Below are positions 11,019 through 21,646 of a DNA stretch of 64,000 nucleotides, piece after piece. Under the pieces are notes generated by a model. It worked only from the letters and a program-made list of their open reading frames with translations, had not been told where the DNA came from and made no database searches. Location: contig JARUPZ010000002.1 of assembly GCA_031213475.1 (NCBI GenBank), positions 8,568,830-8,632,829 on the forward strand. The letters are read 5' to 3'. The translations under genes and the position numbers were made by a program. The stretch's first letter is position 1; each line of letters opens with the position of its first letter. Origin of the DNA: Nereocystis luetkeana (taxonomy: Eukaryota; Sar; Phaeophyceae; Laminariales; Laminariaceae).

Positions 11019-12272
11019 TATGATACCACGTCCCTGATAATTGCGTGGGTTATTCCCCATTAAGGGTATACCCCTCGTTAAACTACAAATACCAGTGACG
11101 TTAATAACAAGTAGATACTATTCTGCCTCGTGAAAAACAAATACCAGGAAAAAACAAACTATGACTGCTTCTCTCGTGATGACAGTGAGCGCGCAGGTCA
11201 TGGATCTCCGTGCACCGTCTTCCTGCCGCTCTTCATGGCCGCCTCATAGCCTTGGCCCAATCCGCCCGCTCCTTTGCACGTGCTCTCGTTGCCATTCCCT
11301 TCCAGTCGATTCCCTTTCTCCGCCATCCTGAAAAACAAAATGCTCCTCGCACTTACTTGCGGTTCTGATCTGAAAAATACAAATTCTCGCGCAGGGGGAG
11401 GTCAATCTGTCTCTTCCCCGCACGCCGACGCTCAGTCTCCCTCCTCCCTCGTCGTCGAATCCAGCCTCCTACCGGCGCAATAGACTGTGCCGTAGTGTGG
11501 CCTGTGGTGGCGCCTGCCTCCGCGCACGGACACCCCGATTGAGCATTGCTGCTCTGCCGCAGCTGCCTATAAAAAGACGCGCGAATCGTAGATCTCCGTG
11601 CCTGACGCACCACGTACGACCCAACTCTACTGCCGCCTGAGCCTCGCGACCACAGACAGCAGCAAGAAGGTATCACTCCTTGAGGGTGAGTCCGGCCTTA
11701 CACCCGCCAGAAAGACCTACCCCATTCGCTATAAGCCTAATAGGGCATGCCTCGCAGCATTCCTTGTCGAGGCAGCGAGGAGAACGGAAGTTGTGTGCCG
11801 CCCTTGCTTTGGAGAAACTCATTTTTACTCATTAATTGATACTGCTGTTGTAGGCTCGGAAATTCGTCCCTGGGATGCGTGCTATGTTGCGTATTAGGAT
11901 GTTCACTACTACTGTTTGTGCTGTGCGTACCATATTCGCCAGGTACCACAGGTATAATACAAGGTAATGGTTCTATGATTGGTATGAGCATTTGACTGCT
12001 TGTTGAGTTTCAATGCATGTTTCGTATCTGCGTACAGTATGTAAGTGATGGGATACGAGCTCACAAGCGCAAGAAAGAGTGCAAGCAGAATAATCAGATC
12101 AGGTGTATCACGCACCTTTGAGTTTTGATTGCGTATGGCCGATCGCAAGAACTCTCAGTTGAGACGACGTGTTATGTGTGACACCAGGTGGTATGATATT
12201 TTTTTGGGATCTTTTTCACAAGGGCTCCGCATGGATGCCGCCGGCACCCATGCGTGCTTTGGATAGGAAACT

Positions 12273-13160
12273 ACAAGGGGCTACGCCGGCGGACTGGATG
12301 ACCGCCGGTCGCAGACTTGCGCGATGGGGGCATTATGTAGAGGAGGAGGCTGAGACTCGATGCCAAGAGATTGGGAGCGTGCGCTCCACACTCGTGAACG
12401 TTGAAAAAGGCGGAATACTGCTGACGGTTACTTGCCGATTAACCGCAAAGCGGCGGAATGCTAGAAGGCGGTGTAACTAAAATAACTCCTACCTCGGGCA
12501 GTACGAGATTGCCGACAGCACAGCTCCGTAGAAATTTGCCGTCACAGCAACTGCTGTAGCAGTACTGTTGTGTAGCTGTCCATCTCCGCATCCACGTAGT
12601 ACAGCTACACTGCAGCTGCCGCTGTACGATAGCGTATACACCAAAAGTGCTACTGGCCGTCATAAGTGCTGCTGGCTGTAGGTGATAAGCGAGATCTCTC
12701 TCATGCATCCCGAAAAATATTTTTTTGTGGATGGCAATTCTCAACTAAGCCTGGATGGCATGTGTTTTCGGGACGTTCCATCGATGCCCCAGATACAGCC
12801 ACCCGCGCAGGCCCTCACAATGGCAACGCTGGCCGGGTAGCTGATCCTCCCCATGGGTCGGAGGTCGGAGAGGACGTGCCGGCAAGAACTACGCGAATTC
12901 ATACACTATGTCGAGAGACCATGAGCCAAAACGCTGACAGGACAGGGATTTTAGGAGATTCCTTCGTAGATCTCAACGTCAAGGCTTCGCGCGGCCGCCA
13001 TGGCGCAGAGCGGGCGGATCCTCCGACGTCGGGCGTTTCAGGCGTGGAAGAGGCACGCCCCGGCGAAGAAACCGCGCGGAAAGGCGGTCAGAGACGGGAG
13101 ATATCCGCCGACTAAAACCGGATCGGAACAGACTGAGGATCATCATAGGTATATTTATAT
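12273..13160 (+). repeat. 890-bp interspersed repeat, copy 1
   Basis: The unit starts ACAAGGGGCTACGCCGG and ends CATCATAGGTATATTTATAT. It has no consistent long reading frame. Copy 2 follows after one base, and a third copy lies at 49732-50625. All three share GCTGAGACTCGATGCCAAG-like, CAGCTGCCGCTGTACGATAG-like and CGCCCCGGCGAAGAAA blocks in the same order. There are no obvious terminal inverted repeats and no coding region, so the element class is unknown. Confidence 0.75.
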
Positions 13161-13161
13161 T

Positions 13162-14340
13162 CACAAGGGGCTAGACCGGTGGCCTGGGCGGCCGCCGGTC
13201 GCACACTTACGTGGTGGGCGTACACTGTAGAGGAGGAGGAGGCTGAGACTCGATGCCAAGAAATCGAGAGCGTGCGCTCCACACCCCATGAACGTTGGAA
13301 AAGGGGGCAGAATCCTGACGGTTACTTGCCGATTAACTGCAAAGTGGGGGAATACTACAACAAGAGTAGGCGGAAGAAGGAACAGGGGAGGGAGGGACGA
13401 CAGACCCACACCGATGGCGTGGGGATGGAGCTTGGATGCAGTCTACCAGGTAGGATTTAAGGATATAACGTAATGAGAAGGAAGGAGCAAATACAGCAAA
13501 TAGAGTAGACAAGCTGAAAGTTGGCACGGAAGGGAGGTAGACTTGGTGCATGGGTTTCCTTTTGTTTCCGAGGTTTTCTTCTTTCGGGAAAGTTAAGAGT
13601 GGTCCATGTTGAATATCATACTGCACATTGTCTGATGGCAAGAGGAATAATAATAATAAGAGTAGGCGGTGTAATTAACCCCTATCTCAGGGAGTACGCG
13701 ATGACCGACAGCGCAGCTCCGTAGGAAGATGCCGTCACAGCAACAGTTTAACTGCTGTTTTAGTACTGTTGTAGCTGTACATCTCCGCATCCACATAGTA
13801 CATACAGCTGCACTGCAGCTGCCACCGTACCATAGCGTACGCACCATAAGTGCTGCTGGCTGTAGGTGGCATGCGATATCTCTCTCATATATCCCGTCAT
13901 ATTTTTTATGGATGGCAGTGCTCAGCTATAAGCCTGGGTGGCATGTGCTATCGGGACGTTCTATCGATGACCCAGGTACAGCCACCCGCACGGGCCGCCA
14001 CAATGGCAACGCCGGCCGGGTAGCTGACCCTCCCCATGGGTCGGAGGTCGGAGAGGACGTGCCGGCAAGAACCACGTGAATGCATAGACGCTGTCGAGAG
14101 ACCACGGGCCAAAACGCTGACTGGGCAGAGACTTTCGGAGATTCCTTCGTAGATCTCAACGTCAAGGCTTCGCGCGGCCGCCACGGCGCTGAGCGGGCGG
14201 ATCCTCCGACGCCAGGCATTTCAGGCGTGGAGGGAGAACGCCCCGGCGAAGAAATAGCGCTGAAAGACGGTCAGAGGCGGGAGATATCATATCCGCCGAC
14301 TAAAAACGGATCGGATCAGGCTGAGGATCATCATAGGTGT
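13162..14340 (+). repeat. 890-bp interspersed repeat, copy 2, interrupted
   Basis: A tandem neighbour of copy 1 in the same orientation. It has the same block order but carries an extra 296 bp in the middle (see the insertion entry). Removing that stretch restores collinearity with copies 1 and 3. Confidence 0.75.
13362..13669 (+). mobile_element. 296-bp retroelement-like insertion with 12-bp target-site duplication
   Basis: The direct repeat AAGAGTAGGCGG occurs at 13362-13373 and again at 13658-13669. The inserted sequence between ends in an AATAATAATAAT tail. The other copies of the host repeat have a single site here. A long flanking duplication plus an A-rich simple tail is the mark of target-primed retrotransposition (SINE or short LINE end). 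The tail-proximal 80 bp recur in reverse at 14607-14696. No coding capacity is visible. Confidence 0.75.
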
Positions 14341-14349
14341 ATAATATAC

Positions 14350-14420
14350 TAGGGAATAAAAGGCCCTCAGTGAAGGTGCTACCTACTGAGCTATAGGGGT
14401 AAAAGACCGATCGATTACCC
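14350..14420 (-). other. tRNA-like 5' half, not a functional tRNA
   Basis: On the minus strand the block CTATAGCTCAGTAGGTAGCA resembles a tRNA D-arm/A box, but no matching T-arm (GGTTCRANNCC) follows at the right distance. It could be a decayed tRNA or SINE head. Confidence 0.3.
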
Positions 14421-14606
14421 AGCACAAGGTAATCCTTATAACACTCTCCCCCCCTCCGAACGGCAGGGTCTTTGGGGCGTCGGAACCGTATTATACTTGG
14501 TGCTATCAATCGCCCACTATTCTTAGCGGCATGCACCCAGCAGTACAAACAGGTAGACCACGTCTTTGCGGCCGTGTCGCACGGCTCTATGCATTGTAAC
14601 TCGGGC

Positions 14607-14696
14607 ATCATGTTAATATTATTTCTCTTGCCATCCGACAATGTGCAGCATGATCTTCAACATGGATCACTCATAACTTTCCCGAAAGAAGACATG
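14607..14696 (-). repeat. Relative of the 296-bp insertion (3' end fragment)
   Basis: In reverse orientation this matches the last 80 bp of the insertion at 13362-13669, including the CTTTCCCGAAAGAAGA block, CAACATGGATCACT-like block and the ATTATT tail. It gives a second member for that element family. Confidence 0.65.
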
Positions 14697-14799
14697 TTAT
14701 AGAATATCATCCCCCAACCACGCAGTGGCCGTTGCTTGCCGTAGTATTCGTCACTTTTTCTGAGGTTTTGTTTGTTTCTTCCTGTTGACTGAGTTGTTC

Positions 14800-15445
14800 A
14801 ATGGGGGGAGGCACGACAGCGGCAGTACTGACACTTGACACTGCCGTTGACAAGAGTAGCAGGAACGTGAGGGGAAAGGGTGTGGCAGGCTTCCCGAATC
14901 GGTTATCTTGCAGCAGAGACGGGCACCCATATGTTACGAAGTTACCATCACCGCCTGGAGTACGCTTTCCTCTTTTTTCCCTTCTCTCTTGTATTCCTTG
15001 ATTTTTGCCTTGTCTCTCCATTTGTTTCCTTTCCCCTCCCCGCCGTCCCTCTGCTGGGTGTCTTGCCTTCCTTTGCGTTGCTTCGTCCGTGCAGCAGCTA
15101 TCTGTCCTCCTTGTGGGTACGTACTTTGTTTTCCTTCTATTATTGTCGCAGCCTTTCTGATCTCCTTGCGTGGTTTTTGTATTATGTAATGTTTCATTTC
15201 AGATTTTTTTTTTCGTTGTCTTTTCCTTCTTACTTTCTGGTCTTCTTGCTTGTGTTTTGTTGTGTACTCGCACCCGCCGGTACACTCGCATTTCACATAC
15301 GTTAGACATGAATTTGCGAGCATTCCTTGTTATGAGTCTTTCTCTGTCTCACAGTCTGTGACCACAGAATTAATATCTCTCTAGGACAAGCAATCAGGAC
15401 GGACACTGAGTGTGCTGATGAAGCCGTGGGTAGAAAAGACGAAAA
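14800..15445 (+). repeat. Family E dispersed repeat, copy 2 (T-rich)
   Basis: It repeats the block order of the copy at 4895-5830: GGGGGGAGGCACGACAGCGG, a long T/C-rich body, then CTGTGACCACAG, TCTCTCTAGGAC, GGACGGACACTG and GGGTAGAAAAGACG. The body carries open frames rich in Phe, Leu and Ser that are best explained by composition. Confidence 0.5.
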
Positions 15446-15535
15446 CAACACACACTCAGGTATAAATATACCAGGTAGGTATCTATTAATTATATATAGA
15501 CAGCGTGATGCCCAATTTATGACGTCATCACAGTT

Positions 15536-16120
15536 TTGCCTCTAATACCAACTTGTTATAAAATTATATACGTCACGTACTTCAAAATCAACTTGTGTAA
15601 GCTCCCTTCGCGCAACGTAAAAAAAATGCATGTCTCACATACTCTGAAATCACCTTTTGCAAGGTGCCTTCTTCGTGCAACGTTCCAAGATATTGCCCTT
15701 TGCGACGTCATCTATCTTCGAAACACGCATGTGTTCCTGCCCTCCTGCGCTTTGAACATCCGATCCTCGTCATCTACCGCCGCTTTACCCGAAGTCCATC
15801 GAAACAAGAGTCTTTCGAGCTACCGAGGGGTTCACGCAATCCTCTCTGTCGTCTTTTGTACACTACATACGCCGCGCTGTGTGGACTACTACTACTGCAG
15901 ACAACAAAGCAGCTCCTTCCTCTATAAGCTCTGCAAAAATACTCAATTTCCCAATCATCCTCTCTATCTCCTCCTACCGAAGCACACTGCTGTACTCACA
16001 CAATCATGCACGCTTGACACGAGAAGGTATCTGTTTGTCCCGCCGCGTTGTTGGTTGATGTCGTACTTTGCCGTTACGTATCGAAAACCCGCCGCAATTT
16101 TTATACCTGGTAGTATTTAA
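15536..16120 (+). CDS. Unrecognised 194-codon open frame
   Basis: A stop-free stretch starts at ATG 15536 in moderately AT-rich DNA. It contains an internal imperfect repeat (GTACTTCAAAATCAACTTG against CATACTCTGAAATCACCTTT, each followed by a CTTC..GCAACGT block), so part of the frame is duplicated. Its predicted protein has no motif I know. Length alone is weak evidence. Confidence 0.15.
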   Translation: MPLIPTCYKIIYVTYFKINLCKLPSRNVKKMHVSHTLKSPFARCLLRATFQDIALCDVIYLRNTHVFLPSCALNIRSSSSTAALPEVHRNKSLSSYRGVHAILSVVFCTLHTPRCVDYYYCRQQSSSFLYKLCKNTQFPNHPLYLLLPKHTAVLTQSCTLDTRRYLFVPPRCWLMSYFAVTYRKPAAIFIPGSI

Positions 16121-16150
16121 CCAACCGACTTCACCTCCCGTACAGAGAGG

Positions 16151-16295
16151 ATGAGGAGCGACGCTCGCTACACCGCGTTGTTGGTGGCCCGTGGTGATGA
16201 TGACGAGTTTCGGCGCGAAGACCTTGCACTGAGCACAGACTACTCAACTGCATACAGCAGCGGAAGGAAGAAGCCTGCCTGCAGCACTACATGTG
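16151..16295 (+). CDS. Candidate first exon, unrecognised
   Basis: ATG 16151 opens a hydrophilic frame (MRSDARYTALLVARGDDDEF and on) that reaches a consensus-like donor ATGTG|GTGAGA at 16295. Downstream exons were not found. It is kept only because start, composition and donor agree. Confidence 0.2.
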
Positions 16296-17050
16296 GTGAG
16301 ACAACACAAACCGCCTACGCGGTCTGCGAAAGACGTTGGCTCTCCTAGCACGAGCGGATGTATGACGCGTATTCGATGTTCGTTTATCATCCTCCGTCGG
16401 TTCACGTTTGCTCGTGCCGGCTTCGTTTGATCCCCGTCGATTTTTACCACTCAGCTTGACGCTGCTGCTGCCCCTCCTTCTTTCTGCTGTTGTTGTTTCG
16501 CCATCGTATGATGATGCTGTTGTTTGCACCCTGCTCGAGCTCCACGACTACTTTAATATCAGTAAGAAGAATCACGATCATCCAAAACAGCTTTTTTTCA
16601 CGACGTCAAAACTCGCCCTATATCACCTACCAGGTACCTGTCAAAATGTATCATCATCACATTATAGATTGTAGTAACTGTTTCGGTCGCTATCTCGGGG
16701 CCCCCAAGGGTTCAAGGGGTAGTCGCACCGATACCTTTCCACCCGATCTATAGTTTCGTTTCAGCATATTCGTAGACAGCTACGTATTATAGCTGTATCA
16801 CAGCACGGCTGTGGCATTCCCCAAGCAGCGGTGTAATTAATTCATGTTTTTTGAGATCTGGTTATTATACATGTGCAGGATCAATATCCGACAATTATTG
16901 AAGAATGTCGCCACGGACACTGTGGTTGCTGCAGTGGATGTCGACCTTTAACAATATGGGAGAAGGGATCTTTAGGTTGGTAGGCTGTTCGGATGTTTTG
17001 GTTCCTGTTGGGATCAGGGTACGGGGGGAAACCCAACCCAGCTCCTGACT

Positions 17051-17086
17051 CTAACCCTAACCCTAACCCTAACCCTAACCCTGACC
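17051..17086 (+). repeat. Interstitial telomere-like repeat (CCCTAA)5
   Basis: Five consecutive CTAACC-type units, the last ending in CTGACC. They match the TTAGGG telomere type on the complementary strand. They lie at the left margin of the nested TIR cluster. Confidence 0.85.
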
Positions 17087-17203
17087 CCAAACCGCAGCCG
17101 AAACGGGCCAGAACTCGCCATAAACGCGGCTACGCTGAGTTTGCATCGAACCAGGAAATTTCTCAGAGATGCGGACGACGATTTCGAAGTGCAGACCACG
17201 CTA

Positions 17204-17323
17204 CATATTTTTTAAGTAAAAAACATCTCTAAAGATCCCTTCTCCCAGACTGCTAAACCTGGAGGCAGGTTTAGCAGTCTGGGAGAAGGGATCTTTAGAG
17301 ATGTTTTTTACTTAAAAAATATG
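17204..17323. repeat. Perfect 58-bp inverted repeat, 4-nt loop
   Basis: The left arm (17204-17261) and right arm (17266-17323) are exact reverse complements, base for base, around the loop GAGG. The arms consist of the TIR end of the local MITE family plus a CAGACTGCTAAACCTG joint. Such a palindrome would form a stable stem in RNA or single-stranded DNA. Confidence 0.9.
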
Positions 17324-17709
17324 AGCTAAACCTACTCCAAACTAACACACACCGCACCACACCAGACACCAGTAAAAATAAATTTCTCAGATGCGGACGA
17401 CGATTCCGAAGTGCAGACCACGCTGCACATTTTTCAAGTAAAAAACATCCCTAAAGATCCCTTCTCCCAGACAGCTAAACCTCGAATTTCTCAGATAGAT
17501 GCGGACGACGATTCCGAAGTGCAGACCACGCTGCACATTTTTCAAGTAAAAAACATCTCTAAAGATCCCTTCTCCCAACGGATTAAATCTTAATCCGTTG
17601 GGACCACGCTGCACATTTTTCAAGTAAAAAACATCTCTAAAGATCCCTTCTCCCAACGGATTAAATCTTAATCCGTTGGGAGAAGGGATCTTTAGAATCT
17701 TAATCCGTT

Positions 17710-17925
17710 GGGAGAAGGGATCCTTAGAGATGTTTTTTACTTGAAAAATGTGCAGCGTGGTCTGCAACAAGAACACAAACTAACACACACCGCACCACAC
17801 CAGACACCAGAAAAAATAAATTTCTCAGATGCGGACGAATTTCTCAGATGCGGACGACGATTCCGAAGTGCAGACCACGCTGCACATTTTTCAAGTAAAA
17901 AACATCTCTAAAGATCCCTTCTCCC
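17710..17925 (+). mobile_element. 216-bp MITE, copy A
   Basis: Long terminal inverted repeats of about 56 bp start GGGAGAAGGGATC on the left and end GATCCCTTCTCCC on the right. They surround a short core with AACACACACCGCACCACACC and a doubled ATTTCTCAGATGCGGACGA. No protein is encoded. Copy B at 18430-18645 has the same length and differs by only a few bases. Confidence 0.85.
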
Positions 17926-17980
17926 AGACTGGTTATAGTTAAACTTAAGCCACCTAAAGCAGCCACTAAAGGCCAGGGGC

Positions 17981-18303
17981 TAACCTCGAATTCTACTTGT
18001 TTGAGTCCTGGGTTCGAGCCCTAGGAGGGTCGGACTTTGACTTTATTTGCAAAAATAAAAAAAGGGATTCAATTGTTGAGAGCGCCTTGCAGCGTGGGTA
18101 GGCACAATTCGATGCGAGTCGACGAGGGAAGAAAAGGCTGAAATCTTCTCGCGATAAAAATGAAGGCACGTACCGTAGCGGGAAGGGGGGAGAAGAGCCT
18201 GCTATGTGACCCCGGATCTGAGTTACGAGTTGGAAGGAGAGAGAGAAGAAGATGTGCGAAGATAATGAATGGGATGGAAAAAAAAAAAAAAAAAAAAAAA
18301 AAA
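17981..18303 (+). mobile_element. tRNA-derived SINE, copy 2
   Basis: Plus-strand copy of the SINE at 431-769. It lacks the first 20 or so bases of the tRNA-like head but keeps the B box GGGTTCGAGCCC and ends in A26 (18278-18303). It sits between the two twin MITEs. Confidence 0.85.
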
Positions 18304-18367
18304 GGGGCTAGGGTCAACTAAATGAAATGGGTGCCGTTGAACCATTTTAGCTTTAGCTTTCATTAAA

Positions 18368-18428
18368 ATGAACCAGAAGGAGGTAGGATTCGAACCTACG
18401 ATGGAAGAACCAACAGACTTAACCTGTC
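18368..18428 (-). other. tRNA-like 3' half (class II type)
   Basis: The minus strand reads an anticodon-arm-like GTCTG, a long variable-arm-like segment TTGGTTCTTCCATC and a T-arm GTAGGTTCGAATCCTAC, ending CTCCTTCTGG. It resembles the 3' half of a Tyr/Ser/Leu-type tRNA, perhaps organellar. The 5' half is replaced by MITE sequence, so it is a remnant or a second SINE head. Confidence 0.35.
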
Positions 18429-18429
18429 T

Positions 18430-18645
18430 GGGAGAAGGGATCTTTAGAGATGTTTTTTACTTGAAAAATGTGCAGCGTGGTCTGCAACAAGAACACAAAC
18501 TAACACACACCGCACCACACCAGACACCAGAAAAAATAAATTTCTCAGATGCGGACGAATTTCTCAGATGCGGACGACGATTCCGAAGTGCAGACCACGC
18601 TGCTCATTTTTCAAGTAAAAAACATCTCTAAAGATCCCTTCTCCC
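18430..18645 (+). mobile_element. 216-bp MITE, copy B
   Basis: Same TIRs, core and length as copy A (17710-17925); visible differences are GGATCT for GGATCC and TGCTCA for TGCACA. The near-identity of the two suggests recent insertion or local duplication around the SINE. Confidence 0.85.
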
Positions 18646-19023
18646 AGACTGCTAAACCTGCTCTCTGAAAGAACGTCCTGCGGAGCGTTCTCCATTTTCT
18701 CTGCATGTCTGCTGCAGGCTGGCTGTACACTTCACAGAGCCACACGAGGCCAGAGTCACAAAAGTGCAAACATAACGCAAAACGGGTCTATCTACACAGC
18801 AGTACGTGTCCGTGGTACCTGTACGTCCAGCAGTAGTAGTTTGTCCGCTCGCCCTCTGCTATTTACCCACCTACCTGCGAAACAGAAGGGAACTGTTGTA
18901 TACAATACCTGTACGTTAGAGCTCAGGCGAGAACAAGGAGGATACACTTCGAAAACGCGCTTGGGGGAGCTGCGAGAAGGTTTGGCCGCCAGCTAGCTAT
19001 ATTTAAGGCCACGCCGAACGTCC

Positions 19024-19077
19024 ATGGCCTCTGCGGGCAACGGAGGGCAGACGACAGCAGTGGTAACTGACCGGCAG
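19024..19077 (+). CDS. Candidate first exon, unrecognised
   Basis: ATG 19024 (context GTCCATGG) opens MASAGNGGQTTAVVTDRQ and meets a consensus donor CAG|GTAAGA exactly in frame. A TATATTTAA lies at 18998-19006, but it is too close to the ATG to set its transcription start in the usual way. No second exon was found among the CTG-rich sequence downstream. Confidence 0.25.
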
Positions 19078-20211
19078 GTAAGATCCCCTCCTCCTCCTGT
19101 CTTTGCTCACAGGAAGGCATTTATTTACTACTCCGTACTTATTACTTGCTGTAGAGACGAAGTATAAATTTCACTCGCCATGCGACAGCAGTGCGAGGGA
19201 TCTACTTCCTTGCTGCTTGGTGCTACTTGCTGCTGTTGCTGCATGTTTCTGCTGCTTGGTGTAAGAATGATGCTGCTGCTAATCGAAGCGAAGCGTCGCC
19301 TCTGGACCATGAACCGCAGATAGATACGTAGCCTTCACGAATGCTTTATTACGGACATGATACAGCAGTACTTTCAGTCTCGAGCTGGCAGGCTCTCTCA
19401 GAGGAGTGCTTGTAAGATGTACCCAGCTACAAGAACACGAGTGGGTTTTACTGCTGTGGCGTCTTTTCGTCGAGTCCCAGTTATTGTAGCCCCAATATCC
19501 GATACGTCCGAAGCTGAAAGCGTTTGGGCTGTTGCCTCATTGCCTCCCATCTGCGGCCATCCTGCCTGTTCATGTTATGGTGTGTTCAACGCGCTCTGCC
19601 CTGCGTGTGACACAAGCTTACCGGTAGATATTACCGCTGCAGATACTCGTACATGTTCTGTGCCCTTCGGTTTATTGCACACTCCTCTGTCCACGCATGC
19701 TCAGATACCGGTACACAAACAAGTTGGAGTTCTATGTATGATACGTGGGACGAATTAACAGGTACCAGTACAAAATACGCAGAGCTTTTTTATGTAGCTG
19801 CTGCTGTGGTGCTGTGGTCTGGACGTACTGCAGCGCTGCTGTTCAACTTGGTTTAGAAATGCTGCCATGACATCATTGTTGTTGATGCTTGCGTAGTAAG
19901 CGTGCGATAGGCTCTGGCGAGTAGGAGCTTGTTTTCCCACTTGTTGGCGAAAATCTCGCAAGTGGCTCCACCCACAACGCGACGAGCAGCTCCGCATTTT
20001 TTCGGTGAAAAACGAAGCAGCTGTTTGCTCGTGTTGCTGCTTGCTGCGCATATATTTCAAGTATTAATAAGTGTGTCCGCGTAAAGATCTGCCCGTTCAG
20101 GCGAACTTCCTTCGTGCCCGAAGAGCACATACCTGGTACAACATACTCGTACCAGATACTGGTAGCGAATATAGCCTTTCCAAGCACAACGACCAGCTGG
20201 CGCACCGCCTG

Positions 20212-20250
20212 TCGTTAGGGTTGGAGTTAGGGTTAGAGCTATTAATAGGG
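20212..20250 (+). repeat. Degenerate telomere-like tract
   Basis: GTTAGGGTTGGAGTTAGGG and variants. Related tracts follow the CCATGG arrays (21055-21085, 24258-24296) and occur near 8250-8280. Confidence 0.55.
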
Positions 20251-20439
20251 GTCGGGGTGGTGGTCGCGGTTAGCCGAAACCGAAAATAGTGGGAAAACAT
20301 CCCTTACAGTTTCTGGACAAAACCCACCCCCATTTAGTTAGAAACAGCATAATCGGGCTCGTCTCAAAAACTTCGCCCGAACGGGCAGATTTACGCCACG
20401 CGGCTGATTTTTCATCAAGTGCATGTGGACCAGGAATGA

Positions 20440-21646
20440 GTGCGAACGAATAAAATAGCACCACAGGTAGGTCTAACAATACGAGCAACGACCGAAAGGA
20501 GGCTTCCTAAAAACATGTCAGGTGTATTTTATACGCAAAGGGAAAAAAGCGTAAGACGACAACGCGCGGACGTGAGAGAAAGGTACGGCCGTAGCCGGGG
20601 TACTCAACCGCGCATGAACGAAGCGCGCTGGACAAGAGCCAATCGCTCAAGGATACAGAGCAAAGGCAGGGGCAGCAGAGCCTAGCGGCAGGTACGAAAC
20701 GCTACTTCATAGTCTGGAACGGGACGGACTGGGCCGCGAATGGGACGACAATAGACATATATATCATGTGCGGCGGCGGGGGGAGCGAGGGAGGGGGTGG
20801 GTGTGGGTGCAGGGTTCTACACTATTTGAATTTTGCGTGGCATGGCCATGGTAACACCCATGGCATACCATGGCATCCCCACGGCATCCCATGGTGTGGC
20901 ATAGGATTAGGATTTCATGGCACGCCGTGGGGGGTGTCGTGGCATGCCACGGGGGATACCATGGTAACCCCCGCGGCAACCGCCACGGCACTCAATGGTA
21001 CCCCCACGGAATGTCATGGCAACCCCCACGGCACCCAAATGTTCACGGCACCTAGGTTGCGGTGGTTGCGGTTGGATTTGGGGTTGGAGGAGTGGAGGCC
21101 TCGACGGAGAGACCCGCAACACCTACGTACGGAGTACGAGCAACACCGTGAAGGCCAGGAAGAGCAAAAGGTTGGAGACGCCCGCTATTTATGGGGAGGA
21201 CTTGTCGCGCGGTTGAGCGACGAATAGTTTTTTTTTGGCGATTTTTCTTTCGTTTCGACGAAAACACGCCAGGGCCTGGTACCACCAAGCTAACCAGTTA
21301 GTGTATTCTTCAGTCCACGCTGGGGAATAACTTTCTTCAGCGGACCAAGTCGGAGCGGCCGACCCACGATGATAAGTCCACGACTATCTAAAAAGGTGTT
21401 GCACCAAATAAGCGAAGGGTGCGGCAGCGTCTAGCCCAGGACAGCACAGCTCGTCGGGACACATCGATTAATCGCAGCCACCAACAGCGCATCATGAAAC
21501 GGGTCCGGGCTCACGGAGCCCCTGTTCCAAGGCGTAGTCAATCGCCGTGCCGCCCGTTGGCCGATATCCATGGGGTGACAGGGTGCTTGCTCAAAGCTGC
21601 TTCCAATATCAGGGTCGACCGCGCCGTTTGTGCGCGTGGGGGGTGA
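20440..21646 (+). other. Unrecognised open frames between repeats
   Basis: Three plus-strand frames end in a stop and look moderately protein-like: 20440-20685 (strongly basic, REKSVRRQRADVRERYGRSR), about 21080-21227 (EYEQHREGQEEQKVGDARYL) and 21419-21646 (MRQRLAQDSTARRDTSINRS). They could be decayed transposon or gene fragments. I cannot assign a family. The first array of CCATGG repeats lies between the first two. Confidence 0.2.
20836..21056 (+). repeat. CCATGG-rich array 1
   Basis: About 220 bp in which CATGGCATGCCATGG-like words alternate with CCCCCACGGCA words; many are self-complementary. The array ends CACGGCACCTAGGTTG and passes into a telomere-like tract. Array 2 at 24036-24258 has the same order of words. 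Confidence 0.7.

Larger units (their letters stand above)
16966..17709. mobile_element. Nested cluster of TIR (MITE-like) fragments
   Basis: At least seven copies, in both orientations, of a terminal segment GGGAGAAGGGATCTTTAGAG plus the adjoining TTTTTTACTTGAAAAATGTG and GCAGCGTGGTC. They are joined head-to-head, tail-to-tail and tandemly, consistent with repeated insertion of a non-autonomous TIR element into itself. Small hairpin joints such as CCCAACGGATTAA-ATC-TTAATCCGTTGGG appear twice (near 17577-17600 and 17655-17681). Reading frames here repeat the same peptide and are by-products of the repeat. Confidence 0.75.

Noticed and set aside
18368-18428. Functional tRNA gene
   Set aside because: Only the variable arm and T-arm are tRNA-like; the 5' half belongs to the adjoining MITE.
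17387-18631. Repeated peptide frames with LGEGIFRDVFYLKNVQ
   Set aside because: This peptide is the translation of the MITE terminal repeat in several copies, not a protein family.
19357-19758. 133-codon plus-strand frame
   Set aside because: No motif, and the surrounding sequence is low-complexity CTG-rich DNA; length alone is not support.
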